A program made the position numbers and the translations under genes. Shown here in pieces: positions 56,347 through 64,000 of a stretch of DNA of 64,000 bases (the first letter of the stretch is position 1; every line of letters begins with the position of its first letter). Location of the stretch: the NCBI RefSeq assembly GCF_010993735.1, contig NZ_WQNI01000012.1:1-64000 (forward strand). The letters run 5' to 3'. The notes beneath the pieces were generated by a model. It was not told the origin of the DNA and searched no databases. It saw nothing but the letters and a program-made list of their open reading frames with translations. This stretch comes from Chelativorans alearensis (GTDB lineage: Bacteria > Pseudomonadota > Alphaproteobacteria > Rhizobiales > Rhizobiaceae).

Positions 56347-57167
56347 GCGCCGCCGACCGCATCATGAAGGGGCTCTTCGGCGTCTATTTCGTGGCCTTCT
56401 TCGTCTATCTCTTCGCCCCGCTCGCCATCATGGCCGCGGCGACCTTCAACACGAGCCGCTTCCCCACCGTCACGCCGTGGCAAGGCACGACGCTCGAGTG
56501 GTTCAATGCGCTTGCCGCCGACCGCGGCATGTGGGACGCGCTATGGACCTCGATCGTGGTCGCCTTCTTCGTCGTTCTGGTGGTCCTGCCGATCGGCACG
56601 GCGGCGGCCCTGGTGCTCACCAGCCTGCACGCGCGGGCCCGCAGCTTCCTCTATGCCGTCATGGTCTCGCCGCTTCTGACGCCCGGCGTCGTGATCGGCA
56701 TTTCGACGCTGGTGCTGTGGCGCCAGCTCGGCGTGGGCGGCGGCGTCTTCCTCATCGTGCTCGCGCAATCGAGCTTCATCATCTGCTATATAATGCTGAT
56801 GGTTGCCGCCCGCCTGCAGCGTTTCGACCGCACGCAGGAAGAGGCCGCGCTCGGCCTCGGCGCCTCGAAATTCATGGTCTTCCGCCGCGTCATCCTGCCT
56901 TTCCTCAAACCGGCGCTCTTCGCGGCGGGTTTCCTGGCCGTGCTGCAGTCGATCGAGAACTACAACACGACGCTTTTCGTGCGCGGCTTCGACACGCCGC
57001 TCACCGTCTACATCGCCACCAAGGTGCGCACTGGGCTCACGCCGGCCGTCAACGCGCTCGCGCTGATCATGGTGGCGGTGACTATCGTGGGCGCCGTCAC
57101 CTATGAGGTGGCGCGCCGCCGCAGCGTGGCGCGGCGGGCCAACATTGAGGAGGAGCAACGGGGCTAG
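56343..57167 (+). CDS. Polyamine-type ABC permease 2 (PotC-like)
   Basis: The 274-residue partner permease carries six helices. The EAA motif reads EEAALGLGASKFMVFRRVILPFLKPA near residue 175. The start MSAADRIMKGLFGVYFVAFFVYLFAPL gives an N-terminal cytosolic segment and the first helix. The tail is basic (RRRSVARRANIEEEQRG). It completes a four-gene importer (binding protein, ATPase, two permeases). The substrate is unproven; polyamine, spermidine or a related cation is most likely by family. Confidence 0.9.
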   Translation: MSAADRIMKGLFGVYFVAFFVYLFAPLAIMAAATFNTSRFPTVTPWQGTTLEWFNALAADRGMWDALWTSIVVAFFVVLVVLPIGTAAALVLTSLHARARSFLYAVMVSPLLTPGVVIGISTLVLWRQLGVGGGVFLIVLAQSSFIICYIMLMVAARLQRFDRTQEEAALGLGASKFMVFRRVILPFLKPALFAAGFLAVLQSIENYNTTLFVRGFDTPLTVYIATKVRTGLTPAVNALALIMVAVTIVGAVTYEVARRRSVARRANIEEEQRG

Positions 57168-57290
57168 CACTTGGCAGTTCCAGTGTGGTTCCATTGCTAC
57201 CCACGGGCGAGGACCTTCCCTCGGCAAACTCGGCACGACGGCATAACGAGGCGAACATCACCAATTCAGGCGTTGAACGCCTCGCCCCCT

Positions 57291-58034
57291 TCAGTGAGTG
57301 TTGAGTATATCGAACGCTTGATCAAAGCGGCCGTCTCGCTCTGCCCAGCGCAGGAAACCCACCCGTTCCACCAGAATCTCCTGGGGCGTCGGCTCCCGGC
57401 GGAACAGCGCCATCACCTCGTCGATGAATTCGTCGAGGGGCATATAGCCCTCGCGCGTCGACTGGCCGGGTGTAAGCTCGGTTTGAACTGCGGGCGGCGC
57501 AAGTTCGATGACCTCGATCCTGCCGTCAAGCTGCTTGCGCAGCGAGACCGTGTAGGAATGGATCGCCGCCTTGGTGGCGTTGTAGGTCGGCGTGCCGGTG
57601 AGCGGCACGAAGGCCAGGCCCGACGACACATTGACGATCGCGGCGTTTGGCCGGCCTGCGAGATGGTCGGTCAGCGCGTCGGTAAGCCGGATCGGCCCGA
57701 GCAGATTGGTGGTGATCGTCTCCTCCGCGTCGCGCAGGTTGCGAGTTCCGGTCAGGTCCTCGCGGCGCATAATGCCTGCGTTATTGATCAGGACGTTGAG
57801 CGCCGGGTGCTCCGTGACGACCTGCTTGGCAAATGCGGTGATCGCTGTCGGATCCTCAATATCAAGAACAACCGCATGCATGCGGTCCCGACCGGCGATT
57901 GTCTCTTCGAGCGCGTCCCTGCGGCGTCCAGCGACGATCACCGTGTTTCCGAGTCCGTTGAAGCGCAGGGCAAGTTCCCTGCCGATGCCGGATCCACCGC
58001 CGGTGATGAGAATTGTGTTTCCTGTCATTTCCAT
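57291..58034 (-). CDS. Short-chain dehydrogenase (DltE-like)
   Basis: The 247-residue SDR has ILITGGGSGIGRELALRFNG, VLINNAGIMRREDL, NVSSGLAFVPLTGTPTYNATKAAIHSYT with catalytic Ser, Tyr and Lys (YNATK), and VIELAPPAVQTEL. DltE-type oxidoreductases act on unidentified small carbonyl compounds. The start MEMTGNT is preferred over the second Met by two residues. It and the next SDR lie in tandem and are divergent from the AraC regulator, which may control both. Confidence 0.87.
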   Translation of the reverse strand: MEMTGNTILITGGGSGIGRELALRFNGLGNTVIVAGRRRDALEETIAGRDRMHAVVLDIEDPTAITAFAKQVVTEHPALNVLINNAGIMRREDLTGTRNLRDAEETITTNLLGPIRLTDALTDHLAGRPNAAIVNVSSGLAFVPLTGTPTYNATKAAIHSYTVSLRKQLDGRIEVIELAPPAVQTELTPGQSTREGYMPLDEFIDEVMALFRREPTPQEILVERVGFLRWAERDGRFDQAFDILNTH

Positions 58035-58065
58035 CGCTTTGTGCTCCTAAATCCAGCTAATCGGG

Positions 58066-58917
58066 TCAGACGATTCCGCCGTTCGCGAACACCGTTTGCC
58101 CGTTGATCCATGCACCGTCCCCACTGCAGAGCGCCGCGATCACATCGGCGATGTCGGAGGGTTCGCCTATGCGCTTGTGCGGTGTGCGCGCGGCGAAGCC
58201 GGCGATCTGCTCCGGCGTCTTACCGTCCGTGAAGAGCGTGGTGTTCACGACACCCGGAGCCATCGCATTCACCGAGATCATGCGGCCTTCAAGCTCCTTC
58301 GCGAGGACATTTGCAAAGAGATCCTGCGCGGCCTTGGTGGCGGCATAGGGCCCATAGGTCGGGCTGCGCAGCTGTGTAATGCTCGATGAGAGCGCGATGA
58401 TCCGGCCGCCGTCGCGCACCCGCCGCGCGGCCTCGCGCAGGACGTAAAAACTGCCCTTCTGATTGACATCGACCATCCGACTGAAATCTGCGTCGGCCAT
58501 GTTGCTGAACGGCGCGAGCCGCATGATGCCGGCATTGCTCACGACGACGTCGACACCGCCGAATGCGCGCTCGTTCTCCTCGAACAGGCGTAGCACCGCG
58601 CTCGGATCGCTGACGTCGGCCTGCACCCACACGGCGCTCCCGCCGGCCGCCTCGATGTCTCGGACGACGCCGGCCGCGAGATCGCGGTTCTTCTCACAAT
58701 TCACGGTGACGGCATAGCCGTCGCGGGCAAGGCGCTTAGCCGTCGCAGCTCCAATGCCGCGGGAAGAGCCGGTCACTAATGCGACCTTGCCCTGGCCCGG
58801 CGTTGGCCTCGCCTGATCCGTCGTTTGAGCGCGGGCGGCGCCAGCCGCAAGTGCCGCGGATGCCGTCGCCATAGCAGTCAAAACGGCCCGTCTCGGGATA
58901 TTGGTTTGTCCAGACAT
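58066..58917 (-). CDS. Short-chain dehydrogenase with Tat-like signal peptide
   Basis: The 283-residue SDR begins MSGQTNIPRRAVLTAMATAS, AALAAGAARAQ, a twin-arginine leader with a likely cleavage near residue 31. The dehydrogenase fold follows: KVALVTGSSRGIGAATAKRL, VVSNAGIMRLAPFS, LSSSITQLRS, catalytic YAATK and AMAPGVVNTTLF. SDRs are normally cytosolic and NADP-dependent; export would be unusual and would place this enzyme in the periplasm. A spurious signal from a wrong start is unlikely because the next in-frame Met lies inside the signal (residue 16). Divergent from the AraC regulator. Confidence 0.85.
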   Translation of the reverse strand: MSGQTNIPRRAVLTAMATASAALAAGAARAQTTDQARPTPGQGKVALVTGSSRGIGAATAKRLARDGYAVTVNCEKNRDLAAGVVRDIEAAGGSAVWVQADVSDPSAVLRLFEENERAFGGVDVVVSNAGIMRLAPFSNMADADFSRMVDVNQKGSFYVLREAARRVRDGGRIIALSSSITQLRSPTYGPYAATKAAQDLFANVLAKELEGRMISVNAMAPGVVNTTLFTDGKTPEQIAGFAARTPHKRIGEPSDIADVIAALCSGDGAWINGQTVFANGGIV

Positions 58918-59085
58918 GATGTGATCCTTTCCTCATCGAGCGACCATCTTCCGTCGGTAGGTTTCATACCCACTGGCCTGGGCGAGAGCTTGCCAATGGC
59001 TGCGCAAAGCTTGCCTGATCCTGCAGCCCCCGTGATATCCGTCCGCCTCCGTGCTAGGTTCGGGCTGAGTTTTAGGAGAGATCGC

Positions 59086-60021
59086 ATGGAGTCGCTCAAG
59101 AAGGCCGTCCGGGCGTATGCCGGCCGTCATTCAAATCGCGATGGCTTGGCACTGACGCCAGTGCCCGGGCTGCGGATGATGTGCGTCGAGTCACCGCGCG
59201 GCGACCTGCATTCGGTCTACCGGCCCCTGGTTTGCCTGGTCTTGCAGGGTGCCAAGCACATGACGGTGGGAAGAGAAGAGCGGCTCTTTTCCGCAGGCCA
59301 GTCCGTGATCGTGAGCGCGGACATGCCTGTCGTCGGTCGTATTGTGCAGGCGAGCCGGAGCGAGCCTTATCTGGCGGTTGCCGTCGAACTGGAGATGACG
59401 ATCCTGCGCGAGGTCTCGACGCAGTTGGGCAGCGTGCGTGCGCAGCGCCTTTCCGAAACGCGCACCTTATTCGCCGAAGACACCGATGCCGTGATCCTGG
59501 ACTGCGCATTGCGGCTGACCCGCTTGCTGGACCGCCCCGAAGCGGCCCCGCTGCTGCGCCCAGGGATCATGCTGGAGTTGCATTATTGGCTTCTGTCGGG
59601 ACAGCACGGCGCCGCCTTGCGGGCACTTGCAGCGCCTGACAGCCACGCGAGCCGCCTCGCCGCGGCCATTGCTATCCTGAGAGACGAGTATCGATCGCGT
59701 GTGCCCGTCGAGCGCCTTGCGGCGGCAGCAGCGATGAGCCTCACCGCGTTCCACAAGCATTTCAAGCACATGACCTCGCTGACGCCGGGACAGTACCAGA
59801 AGCGGCTTCGGCTCATCGAGGCGCGCCGCCTCATGCTGAATGAAGGCCTTTCGGCAACCAGCGCCGCGTTTGAAGTCGGCTACGAGAGCGTCTCGCAGTT
59901 CACCCGCGAATACGGCCGCATGTTCCAGGCGCCGCCGAAGCGGGACGCCCTCCGCGCCCGAGTGGGATCAAACGGCGTTAAAGAACGAGCACAGGAATAC
60001 AAACGGGCGAACGCCGCCTAG
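59086..60021 (+). CDS. AraC-family transcriptional regulator
   Basis: The 311-residue protein has an AraC_N-type ligand domain (residues about 20-175: RMMCVESPRGDLHSVYRPLV, CLVLQGAKHMTVGREERLF). The C-terminal double helix-turn-helix has VERLAAAAAMSLTAFHKHFKHMTSLTPGQY and LSATSAAFEVGYESVSQFTREYGRMFQAPPKRD. AGGAGAG precedes the ATG at 59086. It is divergent from the two SDR genes across 168 bases, the usual layout for AraC_N regulators of reductase genes. Confidence 0.87.
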   Translation: MESLKKAVRAYAGRHSNRDGLALTPVPGLRMMCVESPRGDLHSVYRPLVCLVLQGAKHMTVGREERLFSAGQSVIVSADMPVVGRIVQASRSEPYLAVAVELEMTILREVSTQLGSVRAQRLSETRTLFAEDTDAVILDCALRLTRLLDRPEAAPLLRPGIMLELHYWLLSGQHGAALRALAAPDSHASRLAAAIAILRDEYRSRVPVERLAAAAAMSLTAFHKHFKHMTSLTPGQYQKRLRLIEARRLMLNEGLSATSAAFEVGYESVSQFTREYGRMFQAPPKRDALRARVGSNGVKERAQEYKRANAA

Positions 60022-60060
60022 CATGCCCCGATAGATGACCGCGGGGGCTGCAGTTGCACG

Positions 60061-61854
60061 TCAATCGAGCCCATGGTGTTCATAGAGCTCGTCCATGCTC
60101 AGCGATGCCAAATTGGCGAGCGGAGTCTGGCCCTTTACGCGGCCACCGCTCAGTATGACGACGTCGTCGCAGAACGAAATGGTACTGCGATGATGGCTGA
60201 TGACGACCGTCGTGCGGCGGCCGGCCCTCGACCTTAGCGTTTCGACAATCGCTGCCTCCGAGAGACCATCCACGGCATTGGTGGCCTCGTCCAGAATCAG
60301 GATATCGGGATCGCGGACCAGCGCTCTTGCCAATGCAATCCGCTGCCGCTGCCCCGCCGACAGATTGACGCCCCGATAGCCGACGACGGTTTGGTATCCC
60401 TGGGGCAGTTCTTCTATGAACCCATGCGCTTCGGCCAGTTTTGCAGCCTGCTCGGCTTCAGCGGCGGTGGCCTGCTTCTGCCCGTAGGTGATGTTCTCCA
60501 GAATAGTGCCATCGACCAGCTCGAGCTCCTGGCTGGCCAGCGCGATCTGGCTTCGCCAATGGGTTGGGTCGATCTGGCCGAGGGGCAGCCCGTCGACGAG
60601 GATCACCCCCTCATCCGGCTCCACGAACCGGCATAGAAGGTTCACGACCGTCGTCTTGCCGGCGCCCGACCGGCCGATGATCGCTGTCGAACGGCCTTTG
60701 CGGATTTCAAAACTCGCGGAATGCAGCACCACGGCGCGGGAGTCCGAAGCTGGATACCGGAAAGTCACGTCCTCGAATTTCACGCGTTGCTTGAGGCGGC
60801 GGAAGGGGATGATGCCCTCGGGCGGCTTGGGTTTGTCCGACGTATCCAGCAACCACCTGACTTCCTCCATCGACCCGCTCCAACCCTGCAGCTGGCTCCA
60901 GGCCATCTGCAAAGACCGCATGTGCGGCTGTAGCCTGTAGAGAAGGACGACGAAGGCCACGATTACCGGGAAACTCACGCCCACGAACCACGCTCCCACG
61001 ACCACACCCAGGAAGAGCATCGCGTGGAGAACTTCCGTCAGCAGCGGCAACGCACCCTGGCGGGTCTGCAGGACGAAGCCTGCACGGCGAACCGCGTCCG
61101 AAGCTCCGTCAAACACCGCCTTTTCCCGTTGCTCCTGCCCGAAAATACGGATCAGCCGCCCGGCATGCACGAGGTGGAGCATCCTCGATGCGAGTGCGCT
61201 GTTGTGGGAGGTGACACTGCGGCTGGGGGCCTTCAGGCTGGCCGACAGAACGGCATGCGCGAGTTGGACAACGGCCAAGCCGAACGCGACCAGCAGCGTC
61301 ATCTTCCAGGAAAGGAGCAGCAGGAAGGCCAACAGAATGATTGCAGCCGAGGCGTTCACGATCGCCCCAAGGACAGTCTGGACCGCATCCGAAGCCCGCC
61401 AGGACTCGTTGGAGATGACATTGAGCAGACGGCCGGGGTCCTGTTGCAGGAAGAAGGGGTAGCCTACCCTCAAGAGCTGTTCCGAAAGGGCACTTCGGAT
61501 GGAATGGCTTGCCTTGCCGTAGATGAATGTCGTGAGCACCGTATTTGAAAATGCCAGGATGTTCTTCAGCACGATCAAGGCGAGGATGACGGCGGAGATC
61601 ACGACCAGCCGTTCCCCGTTATCCAGCCCCGACCCAACCTCCTGAAAGAAGGCGGAGAGGCCGCTCATTTGGGAGCCATCCTCATGCCCGACGATGATGC
61701 CCAGCATGGGGATGACCAGACCGATACCGACACCTTCGAGCGCGGCGGCCACCAGGCCTAGAACCACAACGGCCGGAAGGAGGCGCAATTGTTGCCCCAG
61801 CGCTTCGCGCAGCACTGGCAATCCTGGCAGTACCAATCGCAACATAACGGGCAT
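60061..61854 (-). CDS. ABC exporter, fused membrane-ATPase
   Basis: The 597-residue half-transporter has six membrane helices (residues about 20-340) and a nucleotide-binding domain: Walker A IGRSGAGKTT, Q-loop ALASQELELV, signature NLSAGQRQRIALARAL, Walker B ILILDEATNAVD and switch His in VVISHHRST. It works as a dimer and resembles MsbA/PglK-type flippases and lipid or oligosaccharide exporters. The start at 61854 is fixed by a 1-base overlap (TGATG) with the glycosyltransferase stop. The two upstream GT2 genes suggest it exports their glycan product. Confidence 0.87.
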   Translation of the reverse strand: MPVMLRLVLPGLPVLREALGQQLRLLPAVVVLGLVAAALEGVGIGLVIPMLGIIVGHEDGSQMSGLSAFFQEVGSGLDNGERLVVISAVILALIVLKNILAFSNTVLTTFIYGKASHSIRSALSEQLLRVGYPFFLQQDPGRLLNVISNESWRASDAVQTVLGAIVNASAAIILLAFLLLLSWKMTLLVAFGLAVVQLAHAVLSASLKAPSRSVTSHNSALASRMLHLVHAGRLIRIFGQEQREKAVFDGASDAVRRAGFVLQTRQGALPLLTEVLHAMLFLGVVVGAWFVGVSFPVIVAFVVLLYRLQPHMRSLQMAWSQLQGWSGSMEEVRWLLDTSDKPKPPEGIIPFRRLKQRVKFEDVTFRYPASDSRAVVLHSASFEIRKGRSTAIIGRSGAGKTTVVNLLCRFVEPDEGVILVDGLPLGQIDPTHWRSQIALASQELELVDGTILENITYGQKQATAAEAEQAAKLAEAHGFIEELPQGYQTVVGYRGVNLSAGQRQRIALARALVRDPDILILDEATNAVDGLSEAAIVETLRSRAGRRTTVVISHHRSTISFCDDVVILSGGRVKGQTPLANLASLSMDELYEHHGLD

Positions 61855-62873
61855 CACCTCAACTCGACTGTTGCCTGTTGGACATGCTGCAACTCCGAAC
61901 GCTCTGGCCGCCTTGCTATCAGGAGGCCGATGAATTTTGCGGCGCCGAGGATGTTCATGAACACGATCGGCCAATGAGACAGGCGCAACTCGGGATCGAA
62001 CTGTGGACCACCCACGAGCTCTTTAAAAGCCGATCGCATGGTCCAGTAGAAATGGAGGAGCAACCAAGGGGCGTGGCGGATGTGCTTCAGACAAAGCCCT
62101 CCATTGCCAAGGCTGTAGTTTCGGTGGAGCGTCTCGATGGCTTGGCGGACGTTTCGGCCGTGGTGATGGAGAACCGTCATGTCGGGCACATATTCGACCG
62201 GGATACCCAGCAGGTATGCCCGCACCAGATAGTCGGTGTCCTCCGCAGACCGCAGCGGGCCGCCGGTGCCGAAGCGCTCGTCGAAACGGCCCACAAGAAC
62301 TGCAACCTCGCGATGCATCGTCATGTTGCACCCCAGTACGAAACCGCCAGGATGGACGTCGCGTGTAAGCCGTTCGCGCACCGGCGAGCGTTTGATCGTG
62401 AAAGGCAGGTCCTTTGCGTCTCCGAGTTCGACGCGGCCGCCTCGGATAACGCACTTCTCGCCGCTCGCGTAGTGCCGCTCCAGGTCGCGGAGATAATCCC
62501 GGTGGATCTCGCAATCATCGTCGACAAAGACGAGTATGCGGCCACGGGCGCTCTTGAGCCCGGCATTGCGAGCGGCGGCCAACCCCGGACGCGGCTCCGA
62601 AACGAGCGTGACAGCGATGTTCGACGTTGCGGCGATGCGCGCCAGATATTCCGAAGTGCCGTCCGTGGATCCGTTGTCGACCACGACGAGCTCGGCCGTG
62701 ACGGCGGCATGGGATTGGCATGCAGCCTGAATTGACCTGACGCATATACCAAGCGACGAAGCACGGTTGCGGGTGCAGATAATAAAGCTTGCCAGCGGCA
62801 TCGGCTCGTCTGCCACCGAGGGATCGGCGGTCGCTGGGTTCCTTGGCATGGGTTGGGCAGGTCCGGCGGTCAT
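61854..62873 (-). CDS. Family 2 glycosyltransferase
   Basis: The 339-residue GT-A enzyme has ASFIICTRNRASSLGICVRS, LVVVDNGSTDGTSEYLA, GLAAARNAGLKSARGRILVFVDDDCEIH (DxD as DDD), DERFGTGGPLRSAEDTDYLVRA (acceptor-site ED) and a weakly hydrophobic C-terminal stretch near residue 310. It probably adds a sugar to a lipid-linked or cell-surface acceptor. It abuts the ABC exporter and follows the next GT2 gene by 1 base. Confidence 0.87.
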   Translation of the reverse strand: MTAGPAQPMPRNPATADPSVADEPMPLASFIICTRNRASSLGICVRSIQAACQSHAAVTAELVVVDNGSTDGTSEYLARIAATSNIAVTLVSEPRPGLAAARNAGLKSARGRILVFVDDDCEIHRDYLRDLERHYASGEKCVIRGGRVELGDAKDLPFTIKRSPVRERLTRDVHPGGFVLGCNMTMHREVAVLVGRFDERFGTGGPLRSAEDTDYLVRAYLLGIPVEYVPDMTVLHHHGRNVRQAIETLHRNYSLGNGGLCLKHIRHAPWLLLHFYWTMRSAFKELVGGPQFDPELRLSHWPIVFMNILGAAKFIGLLIARRPERSELQHVQQATVELR

Positions 62874-62874
62874 T

Positions 62875-63978
62875 CTAGCTCATGTGATAACGCGGAAGGA
62901 CAGCGGCAGCAGGCACTGACTGCAAGTATCGCGAGAGCGCGTCCAACCGCCTGGTGGCGGCGATCGAGATAAGGCTCAGCCGCGGCGCATAGGCGCCAGC
63001 GAGCAACCCGTATTTCTCGCGGCGCCGGATGAGCGCCCATTTTCGCGTTCGGGTCAGGAACTCATGCGTCAGCTCTGGCCGCTGCTCGTCGCCGATGAGC
63101 TGGTAGATGAAATAAAAGAGATTCAACGTTCCTCCCTCATAGCTTCGCCTCGTCTCCACAGGCTGGGTCGCGACCCAGTCTTCAAGCGCGAGAATGTACT
63201 CGGCCGCCCGACGGACCGTATCCTCGGTCGCCGCCTCGCCGAGGTCGCACAAGGTGCCGGGGGCGACGGCAAGAGCTTCCTGTTCAAGATTTTCGGTGAC
63301 GATCGCCAAATGCGTTCTGCGCATCTGCCGCTTGTGCCTGTTTGAGACGCTGCCGTTGTGGATACGGTAGGCAATCAGGCTGTCTTCGATCATCGTTGCC
63401 GGAAAGCGATCGGCAATCCGCCTGAAAAGATCGAAATCTTCCGCGTGTACATAGCGCGGATCATACCTCAATACGGTCTCCGGTATGACTTTCCTGTTGT
63501 AGACGACCGTCGAGTGGATGAAGATCGTGAAGAACATCGACAGTATACGCAGGCTGCAGCGCTGGTGCATCGGATCGGCCGTGCCCCTGACGATACGATC
63601 GCCGATGAGTGTGTCGACGCCCGACCCGCAGATTGCGCACTGGGGTTGTTGGGCAAATACCGCCACCTGTCGCGACAGGCGCGAAGGATAGGCAATGTCA
63701 TCGGCGTCCATCCTGGCGATGAGATCGCCCTGGGCCAAGGCAAGGCCCTCGTTCAAGGTCGCAATCAGGCCGCGGTTTTCGCGCGAGACGATCGAAATTC
63801 GACGATCGGCTTTCTGGTACCGCCGCAGGATCTCAAGCGAACGGTCGGTCGAGCCATCATCGATGGCAATGATTTCCAAACGCCCGTAATCCTGGCGCAG
63901 GATGCTCTCCAGCGCAGCGGCCAGATAAGGCTCGGCGTTGTAGATGGGTAGCAGAACGGAGACCAATGGGGCGGGCAT
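62875..63978 (-). CDS. Family 2 glycosyltransferase
   Basis: The 367-residue GT-A enzyme has VSVLLPIYNAEPYLAAALES, IIAIDDGSTDRSLEILRRY, LNEGLALAQGDLIARMDADDIAYPSRLSRQV (DxD as DADD) and VHAEDFDLFRRI. The C-terminal about 130 residues are helical and unfamiliar. It is the first of three same-strand genes (two GT2 enzymes, then the exporter), which continue from a gene beyond the right edge of the window. Confidence 0.87.
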   Translation of the reverse strand: MPAPLVSVLLPIYNAEPYLAAALESILRQDYGRLEIIAIDDGSTDRSLEILRRYQKADRRISIVSRENRGLIATLNEGLALAQGDLIARMDADDIAYPSRLSRQVAVFAQQPQCAICGSGVDTLIGDRIVRGTADPMHQRCSLRILSMFFTIFIHSTVVYNRKVIPETVLRYDPRYVHAEDFDLFRRIADRFPATMIEDSLIAYRIHNGSVSNRHKRQMRRTHLAIVTENLEQEALAVAPGTLCDLGEAATEDTVRRAAEYILALEDWVATQPVETRRSYEGGTLNLFYFIYQLIGDEQRPELTHEFLTRTRKWALIRRREKYGLLAGAYAPRLSLISIAATRRLDALSRYLQSVPAAAVLPRYHMS

Positions 63979-63981
63979 GGT

Positions 63982-64000
63982 TCAGCCTTCAATCAGTTCA
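63982..64000 (-). CDS. Last codons of a gene entering from the right edge (tentative)
   Basis: Reading leftwards, GAA CTG ATT GAA GGC TGA ends 3 bases before the glycosyltransferase ATG. The spacing is typical of operon neighbours. Only five codons and a stop are visible, so nothing can be said of the product. Confidence 0.25.

Noticed and set aside
1-64000. CRISPR arrays, tRNA or rRNA genes, integrase-type attachment sites
   Set aside because: I looked for regular direct repeats, T-loop and anticodon-stem patterns and integrase genes and found none that would stand.

Overview
The window is GC-rich DNA from an alphaproteobacterium, most likely of the Hyphomicrobiales (Mesorhizobium/Phyllobacteriaceae-like). 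The evidence is the protein families present (an EcfG-like sigma factor, YciE/YciF-type ferritin-like proteins, UdgX, a membrane PQQ glucose dehydrogenase, a TIGR04290-like methyltransferase and split LigD modules) and the many ATGA start/stop overlaps. There is no rRNA, tRNA, CRISPR array or intact prophage. The genus is inference.

Layout. 1-5.2 kb: a DUF892 ferritin-like protein, a PEBP protein, an FAD oxidoreductase with a C-terminal Rieske domain, a stretch of gene debris, and topoisomerase IB. 5.6-15 kb: a second DUF892 protein, glucose dehydrogenase, and a tightly coupled cytochrome oxidase operon (ctaC, fused subunit I/III, a small membrane protein, a CtaG-like protein, a tri-haem cytochrome c). 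15-31.4 kb: a stress and DNA-repair segment with FMN reductase, aldehyde dehydrogenase, ECF sigma factor, UdgX, two transporters, SDR, LigD polymerase, a broken ku, small envelope proteins, aldo/keto reductase, an IS5 fragment, a regulator with two matching palindromes, and LigD ligase and phosphoesterase pieces in overlapping frames. 31.7-34.2 kb: one 848-residue SDR-SPW-VKOR fusion. 34.8-50.8 kb: small proteins (one NepR-like), two oxidoreductases, an eight-gene sugar-nucleotide/glycosyltransferase operon, UDP-glucose dehydrogenase, and NAD-binding and CBS proteins. 51.1-53.0 kb: two genes that look foreign. 53.2-57.2 kb: a polyamine-type ABC importer. 57.3-60 kb: two SDRs and an AraC regulator. 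60-64 kb: an ABC exporter with two family 2 glycosyltransferases, running off the right edge.

The main integrating observation is a repeated promoter-like element, GGAAC-N16/17-NGTT, in front of many otherwise unrelated genes. It matches the consensus of the alphaproteobacterial general stress sigma factor (EcfG/RpoE2). With the EcfG-like sigma factor and the NepR-like small protein, it suggests that much of 1-51 kb is one general-stress-response neighbourhood. The glycan operon and ugd both carry the element. UGD would make UDP-glucuronate, the UXS-like enzyme could turn it into UDP-xylose, and four glycosyltransferases, epimerases and a methyltransferase could build a modified glycan or glycoside. 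The product is not known.
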